Notes under the pieces: generated by a model
Seen by the model: only the letters and a program-made list of their open reading frames with translations
The model's database searches: none
What the model was told of the DNA's origin: nothing
Assembly: GCA_016716465.1 (NCBI GenBank)
Contig: JADJWH010000001.1
Span: 434,001-498,000, forward strand
DNA from: Gammaproteobacteria bacterium
GTDB lineage: Bacteria > Pseudomonadota > Gammaproteobacteria > SZUA-140
Direction of reading: 5' to 3'
Length of the DNA: 64,000 bases
In this document: in pieces, positions 8,714 to 17,408 of the stretch
Position numbering within the stretch: the stretch's first letter is position 1
Layout: each line of letters opens with the position of its first letter
Program-made: the position numbers and the translations under genes

Positions 8714-9014
8714 GGACAGCATACAGGCACGCGCCCAACGGGACCCCGCGTTTCGCAAGGCTCTGCTGCAGGAAGGGGTCGAACACCTACTGGTCGATGA
8801 TGTCGATACCGGCAAGGCGGTGCTGCGCGACTACATCAACGCGACCATCGGGTTTGAGGAGCTGTCCAGGGTCTTTGGCAAATCGAGCAAGAGTCTCATG
8901 CGCATGTTCGGGCCGAAAGGGAATCCCCAGGCGAGCAACCTGTTCGCGGTCATCCATTACCTGCAGGAGCAGGAGGGGATACACCTGGAAGTCAAAGCCC
9001 GGAAGGTGGCCTAG
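8691..9014 (+). CDS. HigA-like antitoxin / COG3636-type transcriptional regulator (orphan)
   Basis: A 107-residue protein starting MALTKDFKDSIQ; I prefer ATG 8691 over 8655 because it matches the usual family start. It has the characteristic VDTGKAVLRDYINATIGFEEL segment followed by a HTH-like stretch (SKSLMRMFGPKGNPQASNL). Members normally neutralise a RelE/HigB-type mRNA interferase encoded immediately upstream and repress the operon. Here that toxin is reduced to its N-terminus, so this is an orphan antitoxin, perhaps kept as a regulator or as an anti-addiction function. A degraded second copy lies at 33.76-33.98 kb, and both are followed by the same dispersed repeat. Confidence 0.85.
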   Translation: MALTKDFKDSIQARAQRDPAFRKALLQEGVEHLLVDDVDTGKAVLRDYINATIGFEELSRVFGKSSKSLMRMFGPKGNPQASNLFAVIHYLQEQEGIHLEVKARKVA

Positions 9015-9032
9015 GGTGCGTTGTGGCGGTGC

Positions 9033-9168
9033 TCAATCTGCAAATTTTCCGAGTATTTTGAAGGATTTTCTGAGCATGGTATTTTTCATGGTATCGCCAT
9101 TTATCAGGAAAATAAGTCATTGAAAATAAAAGATAAAAATGGCTTATTGATAATCGAGTGGGAGTGAC
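9033..9168 (+). repeat. Dispersed repeat, copy A
   Basis: First of seven same-orientation copies. Order of parts: an AT-rich lead (TCAATCTGCAAATTTT), two CATGGTAT half-sites 12 bp apart, an 11-bp stem AATAAGTCATT/AATGGCTTATT around a 16-nt A-rich loop, and the box GAGTGGGAGT. It starts about 19 bp after the antitoxin stop codon. No coding potential. Confidence 0.85.
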
Positions 9169-9221
9169 AGAAATTTATAAACCATTGAAATAAATAAAGA
9201 AAATAATTCCAATTGATAACT

Positions 9222-9258
9222 TAATCTGCATCATCAATGGTATTTTTCATGGTATTTA
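9222..9258 (+). repeat. Partial copy of the dispersed repeat (half-site region only)
   Basis: TAATCTGCATC followed by ATGGTATTTTTCATGGTAT repeats the lead and the paired half-sites of the family but lacks the stem-loop and GAGTGGGAGT box. Just downstream, GATACCATG (9285-9293) and CATGGTATC (9313-9321) form a perfect inverted pair of the same half-site, so five half-site-like motifs lie between 9.08 and 9.32 kb. Confidence 0.65.
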
Positions 9259-9389
9259 TTGCGTCCAGCAACGCAGAAAACATCGATACCATGATAGGAA
9301 AATCGATACCGGCATGGTATCAGGAAAGGTGAACTGCGAGTGCCCTGGAGTAGTCGAGAAACCAGTTATAACAGCGAGCTTTTCCGGCA

Positions 9390-10169
9390 GGGGTACTGCC
9401 AAATTAACCGCACCAGATTGCTAGAATCGGCCCATGAACACGTATAAACGCCACCGATTCCCGCCGGATATCATTTCCTATGCCGTCTGGCTCTACTATC
9501 GCTTCAACCTGAGCCACCGGGATATCGAAGATCTCCTGGCTGAACGCGGGATCATCGTTACTCGGGAAGCGATTCGCCTCTGGTGCATCAAATTCGGAGC
9601 CATCTACACGCGAAGGTTGAAGCGCAAGCACCGTGGATATGGCGATACCTTCTACATCGACGAAGTATTCGTCAAAATCAACGGCGAGCAGCATTACCTT
9701 TGGCGAGCAGTTGACCAGGATGGTGAAGTGGTTGATGTTTTCCTGCAGGCTCGACGAGATGGAGCTGCTGCAAAGCGCTTTTTCAAACGGTTATTGAGGT
9801 CTCATGGCAGTGAGCCGAGGAAGATCGTGACGGATAAGCTACTTCGCTATCCTGTGGCCCACCGGGAAGTGATGCCCAATACGATTCACAGTAACGATCA
9901 GTACGAGAATAATCGTGCTGAACAATCCCATGAGTCGACCAGGGTGAGGGAACGGGATATGCGGAAATTCAAATCAGTTAGGCAGGCACAGAGATTTGTG
10001 ACTGCTCATGCTGCTGTTTCAAATCTCTTCAACTTGGGCAGACACCTAATCAGAGCTCAGCATTACCGGGATCTTAGGATAAGTGCGTTCAATGAGTGGA
10101 GCAGGGTGGTAGCTTGATCTGATGAACCCAGATTCCTCTGGTTTCCAGAAGATAATTTGTCAGTACCGC
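9390..10169 (+). mobile_element. IS6 (IS26)-family insertion sequence, about 780 bp
   Basis: Left end GGGGTACTGCCAAATT (9390-9405) and right end 10154-10169, which reads GCGGTACTGACAAATT on the minus strand, match at 14 of 16 positions. Size and single transposase gene fit the IS6 family. The 8 bp outside each end differ (TTCCGGCA against GGAAACAC), so there is no target duplication; it may have arrived by cointegrate resolution or lost one flank by recombination. Confidence 0.8.
9434..10117 (+). CDS. IS6-family DDE transposase
   Basis: A 227-residue protein of normal family length. An N-terminal HTH region (SYAVWLYYRFNLSHRDIEDL) precedes the DDE domain: Asp in FYIDEVFVKI, Asp in IVTDKLLRY, Glu in NNRAEQSHE followed by the family signature TRVRERDM and FKSVRQAQRF. 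All catalytic residues are present and the frame is uninterrupted, so it may be active. Confidence 0.95.
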   Translation: MNTYKRHRFPPDIISYAVWLYYRFNLSHRDIEDLLAERGIIVTREAIRLWCIKFGAIYTRRLKRKHRGYGDTFYIDEVFVKINGEQHYLWRAVDQDGEVVDVFLQARRDGAAAKRFFKRLLRSHGSEPRKIVTDKLLRYPVAHREVMPNTIHSNDQYENNRAEQSHESTRVRERDMRKFKSVRQAQRFVTAHAAVSNLFNLGRHLIRAQHYRDLRISAFNEWSRVVA

Positions 10170-10227
10170 GGAAACACCAGGCCCAGCTTCTGGTATTTCC
10201 GAGAATTGCGCTTGGAAACAAAAAACT

Positions 10228-10974
10228 CTACTCGGTAGGTTTTACCCTCCAGTCGGAAAGCAAAGATTGAATGTACGCTTCGACTTCTTCGTGAAGTCGG
10301 ATATTTTCGCTCCTCAAGTTATACGTGAAATGATCGCCCCAAGGTGTCTTCCGCGAAAACCTGCACCACTGGTGATGAGATCCATCTTCTGGACGCAAAT
10401 AGTTCTTCTTAAAAGCACAACCACCCATGTACAACTTCTCACGACTTGGTCTAGATTTAGTGCCGTCTGGAGCGACGGATAGGAGCGCAAAATCCGAGTT
10501 CATGCTCGGTTGTGGATCACAATAATAGTGGTAACGATAGTAGCCGGTATATTCATCAAGCTCTTCGCCAACGCAGGCAAATTTATGGCGACCGCGAAAG
10601 TGCCATAAGTCGTCGAAATCAGCCCGTACCTGGGAGGGAGTAATCCAAAGGTCATGTTGAGAGGGATCATAAACTGTGATGATACTCATAGTATCTTGCA
10701 CCACACCATGCAATTGAACTTTGAACTCGGGTATTGCTTCTGCCAACAATGTTTCGCGAAGCATAATCGAGAACTCAGTCGCCGTTACCTTTCGGTACTT
10801 TTTTCCATCCTCCGCTTTCAACCAAGGACCGGGTTCGGGGTCGAATTCTGAAGGAATCAGGTACGTCGCTCTATCCGATTTTCTATCATCACGGTCCTCA
10901 TGGTCTGCAAAGCAAAAAAGCGTTACACAGATTAGCAACGCCGATACTAAGGAGCGGCTAATTATCTTCGTCAC
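10228..10974 (-). CDS. Secreted hypothetical protein
   Basis: I choose GTG at 10974 because the frame then opens directly with a signal-like peptide (basic start, SLVSALLICVTLFCFA core); a longer start at 11043 would bury it. The mature ~225 residues are rich in aromatic and charged residues with several cysteines (FACVGEELDEYTGYYRYHYYCDP; MGGCAFKKNYL), suggesting a disulfide-stabilised exported protein. No known domain is recognised. It overlaps the 3' end of the upstream gene by 17 bp, implying co-transcription. Confidence 0.6.
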   Translation of the reverse strand: MTKIISRSLVSALLICVTLFCFADHEDRDDRKSDRATYLIPSEFDPEPGPWLKAEDGKKYRKVTATEFSIMLRETLLAEAIPEFKVQLHGVVQDTMSIITVYDPSQHDLWITPSQVRADFDDLWHFRGRHKFACVGEELDEYTGYYRYHYYCDPQPSMNSDFALLSVAPDGTKSRPSREKLYMGGCAFKKNYLRPEDGSHHQWCRFSRKTPWGDHFTYNLRSENIRLHEEVEAYIQSLLSDWRVKPTE

Positions 10975-11758
10975 AGCTAGGGCAGAACAATTCCGTGAAA
11001 AGCAACGCCTCATCTCGATGACCGCTGATTGGAGTGCCACCAAATGTTCTGTTAGGCAAACCTATGGAACTAAACTCCTGATGATGGTAGTCAGCAATTT
11101 GTCGCGGCCCGAGTTTCCCTGGCACTGATGGCCCACTGGAAAAATCTGTGTTAGTGAAAGTACGGTGTGCTTGCATTATCTGCACACCTATTTGTGTGAG
11201 CGACTCTGTCGCACCAAACCTTTGGGCGTAGTCAAGGTATCTCTTGTTCGCAAGACATCCCAACAAAAACTTGTCGAAAACGACATCGATATCCAGCGGT
11301 CCAAGGGGATCCTTCGATGTCATCCAGCGACTATTCCAGAAGTTCCGCCTATTGACATCTGAAGATCCGCTTGCTTGGGAATTTTGGTAGCTCGTTATAG
11401 CAAAATTCTGCGTTGGAGAATGACTTACTTCAGGCATGAAGTAGCTATCCGGGTCAATCAAATCCGGTAGCTCAAGCGGTGTTAGCTCGTTGAAGCAATC
11501 GTTCGTAAAGCCTATTGTTGCCGCAGCTTCTTCGGGTGTGTTTTCAACAACATCCCACAGTATTTCCATGAGGATATTCTTTACCAGAATCAAAGCTTTG
11601 GAATCTTCATCATCACCCCAAGGTGGGCGCAAATCGGGTAATCCAATCTCCACGACGAGTATGTCGGCGAATAGGGAAAATAACGTGTCTTTTCCCGTGT
11701 TGCCAGTCGTATTGGAGGATTTGGCGTAGCGGGCATCGCTGGGCCAGTTGATCCTCAT
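10958..11758 (-). CDS. Hypothetical protein whose 5' end lies in an IS91-associated repeat
   Basis: A 266-residue frame with no recognised domain and no signal peptide. Its first ~31 codons fall inside the 329-bp direct repeat that recurs at 14.9 kb, where the same codons are followed by unrelated sequence. Either the gene was fused to repeat-borne start sequences, or the repeat carries a fragment of this gene. A Cys pair near the end (FCPSC) is the only notable motif. The true start could be a later codon. Co-directional and overlapping with the secreted protein gene downstream. Confidence 0.5.
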   Translation of the reverse strand: MRINWPSDARYAKSSNTTGNTGKDTLFSLFADILVVEIGLPDLRPPWGDDEDSKALILVKNILMEILWDVVENTPEEAAATIGFTNDCFNELTPLELPDLIDPDSYFMPEVSHSPTQNFAITSYQNSQASGSSDVNRRNFWNSRWMTSKDPLGPLDIDVVFDKFLLGCLANKRYLDYAQRFGATESLTQIGVQIMQAHRTFTNTDFSSGPSVPGKLGPRQIADYHHQEFSSIGLPNRTFGGTPISGHRDEALLFTELFCPSCDEDN

Positions 11759-11995
11759 CTATCGGGATGGTTCGGAGATCGCACGGCGTTATTAGCGGTT
11801 GACGTACGGGTGTAGGGGTGAACCGGCAAGCCTAGAAATGGTACGCCCAGCTGTGACGGTCGCCTCGGATTTACTGGCGTTTGGCAAACAGATCGGGATA
11901 GGTTGTATCGGAAGGTGCGCGTCGTGGCGGTAGTGTTGGTGGTGCACGCTTTTGCACGTGGTCGAGGATCTTGCGGATCAGGTCCGGATCGGTGA
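11667..11995. repeat. 329-bp direct repeat, left copy (IS91-associated)
   Basis: Matches 14879-15207 over the same 329-bp length with about eight substitutions and no gap. It starts at GCGAATAGGG and contains the end of an IS91-like transposase gene (minus strand) plus its downstream non-coding end, so the shared outer boundary probably marks the element's terminus. The two copies bracket a 2.9-kb segment carrying the ankyrin gene. Confidence 0.9.
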
Positions 11996-12347
11996 TATGC
12001 GTTATGACCCGCAGCTGTCCGCCGCAGAGCGGGCAGAGGGTGATGTCTATGTCGAAGACGCGCTTCAATCGCTGCGCCCAGGTCAGCGGCGCGGTGGGCG
12101 GGTTGTTGCAGTCGCTGTGTGAATCTGTGGGAGCGGCCGGCCCGGTTGCCGGCTGATTTGCTGTGGCCGTACAGGCGTAAACCCCTCGGATTGAGCCAGG
12201 CATAGCGCTCGTCACCACACTCGCCGGTGGGGCGAACTGGTGGACGTGGGAGAGGATCTTATCGATGATAGCCGGGTCGGTGATGTCGGCAATAAGAAAC
12301 GCGTATACCAATTTCTGTGTTGGGCGCATTATTTGAAGAGTGATCAA
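11871..12347 (-). pseudogene. IS91-like transposase, C-terminal remnant
   Basis: The frame encodes the end of an IS91/ISCR-type (Y2 rolling-circle) transposase: WAQRLKRVFDIDITLCPLCGGQ, then ITDPDLIRKILDHVQ and a Pro/Arg-rich tail. The catalytic tyrosine region is missing. The first part also contains a related stretch (ADITDPAIIDKILSHVHQ), as if the C-terminal motif had been duplicated internally. Non-functional, but it identifies the flanking DNA as an IS91-type end. Confidence 0.75.
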
Positions 12348-12370
12348 TCTACACGACTGGGGGATTTGCG

Positions 12371-14635
12371 GTGGGGTTCAAAACTTTTGTACGCCGTTTC
12401 TTTAAAAAAGCTGACGACGTTGTAACAGTGACTACAGCGGAGGCTGAATACATCGAAGATGAAATCGACAGCGAGCCCGCCAAAGTTGACGATATAAGTA
12501 CACTGTGTAGCGCGTGTTTTTACAATAAAACCGAGTGGTTTAACCAGATTATCGCTGAGTTGAGCACAAACCATATTGATATCAACGGCAGCATCTGCCA
12601 CGAGATATCGCCCATTGTTTACGCTTCATACTACGGGAATCTGGATATCGCCCGTACGCTGCTTGAGCAAGGGGCCGAAGTAAACGTGCAAGACACATTT
12701 CACGAATCGAAACGGACGCCTTTAATTTTCGCTGCGCAGAAAGGTTATGCTGAATTGGTGGCGCTGTTGATCGAGAACGGCGCGAGGCTAGATGACACGG
12801 AATTTAGAAACTACTCGGCATTGATGGTCGCAACGGAAGGCGGACACGTTGAAATCGCGCAAACGCTGGTCGCGCACGGTGCGAAATTGGATGTCAAAAG
12901 TAGCGCCGGATTAACGGCGCTTATGATTGCCGCCAAAAACAACCAACCCGAAATCGCACAATCACTGATCGACAATAACGTGGCGCTAAATGAAAAGAGT
13001 ATTCCCGAAAATACTTACAACTTAGTACCTGAACATACGGCATTACATTTTGCCGCGGAAAACAATGCCTTTGAGGTTGCGGAACACCTACTTAAAGGAG
13101 GCGCAGATTTCACCATTGAAGATAAATACGGCAGAAAACCAATTGCCCTCGCCATAAGTGCCGGACACCCTGAAGTGATTCAATGCCTGTTGCGTTACGG
13201 CGAGACCCTGGATCTTGCGAATCCGGAGTTGATATCGGATGCGTTTCGTTGTGAAAATTTAGGGCTGGCTAAACTCTTGATGGACCAAGTCACTGATATC
13301 AATTTTATGGTGCCCCCAATTTCCGAATTTGGTGCGACCGATCGAACGCCTTTTACCATTGCTGTAACGGAGCATGATAAAGAACTGATTGATCTTGTTC
13401 TCTCGAAGGGCGTGATCTTTGATCGAGACAATCACTCGTGTGACAGAATGTTGTACAGAGCTGCAGCCCGAGGGTTTGATGGCGCAATAAGGGTGCTTGT
13501 CGAGGCCGGTATGGACATACGAGCCGACGCCAAAGCCTTCTTTGCTGCAATAACAAGTGGTCATGAAGAGACCGTAAAACTCCTCATCGATCTAGGATCA
13601 GATATACATGCGGTAGGTGAATTTAATAAGGCTTCGACATTGATTGAGGCGGTCGCCCGTGGCAATAAGGCAATGGCTGAAATTCTGCTTCAAGCCGGTG
13701 CCAATGTTGACTACAAAACTCCCTATGGCGAGACGGCACTTGTGGTTGCGTTTGGGGAAGGCGATAAGGAGATGGTTAAGTATCTGCTCGATAATCATGC
13801 GCATAACGACATTTGTGAATCCGAAGATGAGTTGTTCTTCTTGCTTGCGGCTAAAGAGGGCGATCTGGAAGCTCTCGAATCCTTGCTTCGAAAAGGCGTT
13901 GCTGTTGACGTAAGTACCCGAGGTGATCAAACAGCCCTGACCCTGGCCGTGCATAATGACCATGTGGACTGCGTTAAGTTCCTGTTGGATAACGGTGCGA
14001 ACCCAATTCCCGCGTCAGGCTTTCTAAGCGAAACGATGAAAAGCCATAGCTTGGAAATTTCGGATTTATTGGTTGCAAACGGTGCTGACAAACCGGAGTT
14101 TGACATGCATGACGGGGCGCTACTCTTGAATGCGATTAGGAACGATTGCCCACACATCGCCGAGTATTTGATTTTGAACGACGCCAATCTGGATGGTGTG
14201 ACAGTCGAGGGCAACGCTCAAATAGGAGAAGATTATGAGCGTCATTGGCCCATCATCGTGGCTGCAGAAAAAGGTCATGCAGACGTTGTCGCCTTACTTA
14301 TTCAGAAAGGCGCGGATGTGAATGTCAGCAATCACTATGGCGACACAGCACTAAAGTACGCGGCTCAAAATGGCCATGTTCGGGCCGCTAGAGTGCTGTT
14401 GGAAAATGGCGCCGACGCGAACAAAGGTAACTACATCCGATACATTCCAATGATGGATGCGGTTGCAGAGGGTCATGCTGAAGTCGTTATGCTACTGATC
14501 GAATATGGCGCGGATGTTGATTACGAAAATCCAAACGATTCGTCAGGTCCTATGAAGATTGCCTATGACAGAGAACACTCGGAAATCGTCGATATTTTGA
14601 TGCTGGCCGGTGCCTCTCACACGAGAAGATATTAA
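12371..14635 (+). CDS. Large ankyrin-repeat protein
   Basis: A 754-residue protein starting at GTG 12371 with a short basic N-terminus (FKTFVRRFFKKADDVV), followed by about 20 ankyrin-type units, recognisable as alternating G-H-x-E-(I/V)-(A/V) helices and (L)LLENGAxV turns, for example KGYAELVALLIENGARLDD and NGHVRAARVLLENGADANK. No signal peptide, membrane helix or effector domain is visible, so it is probably a cytoplasmic protein-binding scaffold. It is enclosed by two IS91-like remnants with a 329-bp direct repeat, making recent mobilisation likely. It is AT-richer than the right arm. Confidence 0.85.
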   Translation: MGFKTFVRRFFKKADDVVTVTTAEAEYIEDEIDSEPAKVDDISTLCSACFYNKTEWFNQIIAELSTNHIDINGSICHEISPIVYASYYGNLDIARTLLEQGAEVNVQDTFHESKRTPLIFAAQKGYAELVALLIENGARLDDTEFRNYSALMVATEGGHVEIAQTLVAHGAKLDVKSSAGLTALMIAAKNNQPEIAQSLIDNNVALNEKSIPENTYNLVPEHTALHFAAENNAFEVAEHLLKGGADFTIEDKYGRKPIALAISAGHPEVIQCLLRYGETLDLANPELISDAFRCENLGLAKLLMDQVTDINFMVPPISEFGATDRTPFTIAVTEHDKELIDLVLSKGVIFDRDNHSCDRMLYRAAARGFDGAIRVLVEAGMDIRADAKAFFAAITSGHEETVKLLIDLGSDIHAVGEFNKASTLIEAVARGNKAMAEILLQAGANVDYKTPYGETALVVAFGEGDKEMVKYLLDNHAHNDICESEDELFFLLAAKEGDLEALESLLRKGVAVDVSTRGDQTALTLAVHNDHVDCVKFLLDNGANPIPASGFLSETMKSHSLEISDLLVANGADKPEFDMHDGALLLNAIRNDCPHIAEYLILNDANLDGVTVEGNAQIGEDYERHWPIIVAAEKGHADVVALLIQKGADVNVSNHYGDTALKYAAQNGHVRAARVLLENGADANKGNYIRYIPMMDAVAEGHAEVVMLLIEYGADVDYENPNDSSGPMKIAYDREHSEIVDILMLAGASHTRRY

Positions 14636-14878
14636 GTCGGCGAGGAATCGAGCACTTTAGCACGTAGTGCTCGTCAAGCAGAGAAGTGATTCGCAAATGA
14701 AACTATAGTGTTCTTTGGATTGTAATACCCCCGGAAATCAAAAGACGCCTAATAATGGTTTAAATCATATCGTCCCGACCAAATTTTCGGGGTTCAGGAC
14801 TGAAGAAATGGTCCTCCAATCGAATCTTAAAGGTTGAGCCAGTACCTGGTGCCTTTTCTCTCACCCGTCATTTTCAAA
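14636..14878. other. Non-coding stretch downstream of the ankyrin gene
   Basis: I see no gene, terminator with a T-tract, or repeat between the ankyrin stop and the right 329-bp repeat. Confidence 0.5.
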
Positions 14879-15207
14879 GCGAATAGGGAAAATAACGTGT
14901 CTTTTCCCGTGTTGCTAGTCGTATGGGAGGATTTGGCGTAGCGGGCATCGCTGGGCCAGTTGATCCTCATCTATCGGGATGGGTCGGAGATCGCACGGCG
15001 TTATTAGCGGTTGTCGTACGGGTGTAGGGGTGAACCGGGAAGCCTAGAAATGGTACGCCCAGCTGTGACAGTCGCCTCGGATTTATTGGCGTTTGGCAAA
15101 CAGATCGGGATAGGTTGTATCGGAAGGTGCGCGTCGTGGCGGTAGTGTTGGTGGTGCACGCTTTTGCACGTGGTCGAGGATCTTGCGGATGAGGTCCGGA
15201 TCGGTGA
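14879..15207. repeat. 329-bp direct repeat, right copy (IS91-associated)
   Basis: Second copy of the 11667-11995 sequence, same orientation and length, about 98% identical. It carries the transposase 3' end on the minus strand and the first ~31 codons of the hypothetical gene found intact at 10958-11758. Divergence on both sides is abrupt (GCGAATAG at one edge, CGGTGA at the other). Confidence 0.9.
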
Positions 15208-15679
15208 GCTTGGGGCGAAGACGCCGTGGTAGCGGGTGAGGTTGACACGTGGGCGCGGTATGAGCGCAGCAAGGCGGGCGATGACTAATCGGCAGGATTG
15301 CCGATTTGCACGACCGAAGGTTGCCCGCAGGGTGCGGCACACGGACGTGCCGCATGAACCCGTATTCAAGTCGTCCGCAGCGCAGGTAGTCCTGGAATTC
15401 GGTCAGCACGAATCGAGGTAGTGGCACCTCTTGCCGCTGCAATTCATCCCGCAGGGCCGGAAGATGCTGTTCGACGATGGGGTAGAGCGGCGTGTTCTCC
15501 GGCTGATGGCGCTGGTAGCGGAGGCTTGCGCCAATGATCCGGTTGCCGGTAACAGTTTCCACCGGACAATGATGGCCGGCGAGGGCGGTCCATCTCAGCG
15601 GTCGGTTGCTTAGAGATGTGTGAGATACGCGAGCCAGTCGCCGCTTTACGGACCAGAATCCGCTGCCGCGGCCGGTCAT
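15083..15679 (-). pseudogene. IS91-like transposase, internally deleted remnant
   Basis: The upstream part (coding from about 15.58 kb) encodes an IS91-type N-terminus (YQRHQPENTPLYPIVEQHL, then FQDYLRCGRLEYGFMR). It then jumps, after unrelated residues, straight to the same C-terminus as the 11.9-kb remnant (TDPDLIRKILDHVQKRAPP). The central catalytic domain with the two tyrosines is gone. It is the counterpart of the left remnant around the ankyrin gene. Confidence 0.75.
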
Positions 15680-15815
15680 TTATGTCTCTGCATTTGGTCA
15701 CTGATGCCTCGTGAATTGCAGTACACTGAGCCCCATCGCTACCGGTATCTTTGAAAACATCGCAATTTGTATTGCTGAATGCGGGTCTTTTCCAGTTTGC
15801 ATAAAGTGGCGGTCC

Positions 15816-15990
15816 TCAATCTGCATTATTTTCGAGTGAGTTGAAGGATTTTCTGAGTATGGTATTTTTCATGGTATTACCGATATACAGGCACATAAGC
15901 CATTGAAAATAAAAAAAATAAAAAAGGCTTATTGATAATCGAGTGGGAGTGACCGGCACTGGTTGGCAATGTCTGGCAGTAACAGGCATT
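15816..15990 (+). repeat. Dispersed repeat, copy B
   Basis: Longest complete copy: lead CTCAATCTGCATTATT, half-sites TATGGTAT and CATGGTAT 12 bp apart, stem ATAAGCCATT/AAAGGCTTAT, GAGTGGGAGT box, then the CTGGCA-rich tail ending in AACAGGCATT. It is the only thing between the IS91 remnant region and the DUF4143 ATPase gene, whose start lies 65 bp downstream. Confidence 0.85.
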
Positions 15991-16054
15991 GGTAGGACAC
16001 TGAAGCCCGGTTGATCACTTATATACCTTGCAAATAAGGAGTAAGACTCCCAAA

Positions 16055-17233
16055 ATGCGTGGTATGTTAAGGCGGCGAATTACAGAAAGACTTCAGACAA
16101 TGATCGCACAAGTGCCTGCGGTCGCATTGCTTGGTGCGCGTCAGGTAGGCAAAACGACACTTGCAAAAACCATTGCTAAAGACATCAACTCAATTTACCT
16201 CGATTTGGAAGCCCCCGAGGATTTGCTTAAGCTCAGCGACCCCAGCAGTTTTTTAAGCGCCCATGCCGATAAGCTGGTTATCCTCGATGAAATACAGCGA
16301 AGCCCACAATTGTTCCCCGTGCTAAGAGGTCTGATCGATAAAAACCGGGAGCAGGGACGTAGAGCAGGTCAGTTTTTGCTGCTTGGATCGGCATCCATGG
16401 ATTTGATGCGTCAGTCTTCGGAAAGCCTGGCAGGTCGGATTAGTTATCTCGAGATGGGGGGGCTTAACGTTGCTGAAATTGATGGTAAGCAAGCGGATCG
16501 GCAGACCCTTTGGCTGCGGGGAGGCTTTCCCGACAGCTATCTGGCCACAGGTGATGACGTGGCCATGGACTGGCTTGAAAACCTGATTCGTACTTATCTT
16601 GAGCGCGACATACCGCAAATGGGCTTCCGTGTCCCCGCAGCAAGGTTGCGCCGACTGTGGACGATGTTGGCGCATTTGCAAGGTGAAACCATAAACTATT
16701 CCAAACTGGCTTCAAACCTGGAAGTCGATGCCAAGACGGTAAGTCATTACATTGATATTCTGGCGGATCTTTTGTTGGTCAGACGTCTTGAGCCCTGGCA
16801 TGCCAACGTCAAAAAGCGATTAGTAAAATCACCCCGCTATTATGTTCGCGACAGCGGTATTCTGCACCGCTTGCTAGGTATCGACAGCTACGATGCGTTA
16901 CTGTCTAATCCGGTTTTGGGCAAGAGTTGGGAAGGCTTTGCCGTTGAAAATATTCTGTCGATATTACCGAGTCGCACAGAAATTTATTTTTACCGTACAG
17001 CCGCCGGCGCAGAGGTTGACCTGGTTATCAAGATGCCGTCATCTGAAATCTGGGCCATAGAGATCAAGCATGGGGTTGCCCCAAAAATCGGCAAGCACTA
17101 CAACCAGACCTGTGATGATGTTGGTGCAACACACAAATTCATCCTTTACGGTGGTGAGGATGAGTTTCCTGTGGGTAATGATGTGAAAATTATTTCTCTG
17201 CCAGGGCTTATGGAAAGAATTTATTTAGGCTGA
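16055..17233 (+). CDS. AAA_14 / DUF4143-type ATPase
   Basis: About 392 residues. ATG 16055 is preferred, with AAGGAG 13 nt upstream; a TTG at 16028 is less likely. Walker A GARQVGKT and Walker B LVILDEIQ are followed by a sensor-like LLGSAS segment, and the C-terminal half is the DUF4143 domain with a winged-helix region (NYSKLASNLEVDAKTVSHYIDIL) and a nuclease-like fold (TAAGAEVDLVI and IWAIEIKHG). This large family is widespread in prokaryotes, sometimes in conflict or toxin-linked contexts, and its function is poorly defined. It sits alone between repeat copies B and C. A truncated second copy of its C-terminal third occurs at 23.3 kb. Confidence 0.9.
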   Translation: MRGMLRRRITERLQTMIAQVPAVALLGARQVGKTTLAKTIAKDINSIYLDLEAPEDLLKLSDPSSFLSAHADKLVILDEIQRSPQLFPVLRGLIDKNREQGRRAGQFLLLGSASMDLMRQSSESLAGRISYLEMGGLNVAEIDGKQADRQTLWLRGGFPDSYLATGDDVAMDWLENLIRTYLERDIPQMGFRVPAARLRRLWTMLAHLQGETINYSKLASNLEVDAKTVSHYIDILADLLLVRRLEPWHANVKKRLVKSPRYYVRDSGILHRLLGIDSYDALLSNPVLGKSWEGFAVENILSILPSRTEIYFYRTAAGAEVDLVIKMPSSEIWAIEIKHGVAPKIGKHYNQTCDDVGATHKFILYGGEDEFPVGNDVKIISLPGLMERIYLG

Positions 17234-17242
17234 TCCTTCGTA

Positions 17243-17383
17243 ATTTCTGAGCATGGTATTGTTCATGGTATTGCCGATTATCAGGAAAATAAGCCATTGA
17301 AAATAAAAGATAAAAATGGCTTATTGATAATCGAGTGGGAGTGACTGGTACTGGCAGGCAACGTCTGGCACTGACAGGCATTT
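17243..17383 (+). repeat. Dispersed repeat, copy C
   Basis: Has the best-paired stem of the family: AATAAGCCATT/AATGGCTTATT, perfect over 11 bp around a 16-nt loop, with two perfect CATGGTAT half-sites 12 bp apart and the GAGTGGGAGT box. The lead is replaced by ATPase-adjacent sequence. It ends 25 bp before the modE start codon, so the modE promoter must lie in or before the repeat. Confidence 0.9.
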
Positions 17384-17408
17384 GGCGTTTGGCCGTTGGA
17401 GAAAAGTT

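Noticed and set aside
9382..10177. Target-site duplication around the IS6-type element
   Set aside because: The flanking 8-mers differ, so no duplication can be claimed.
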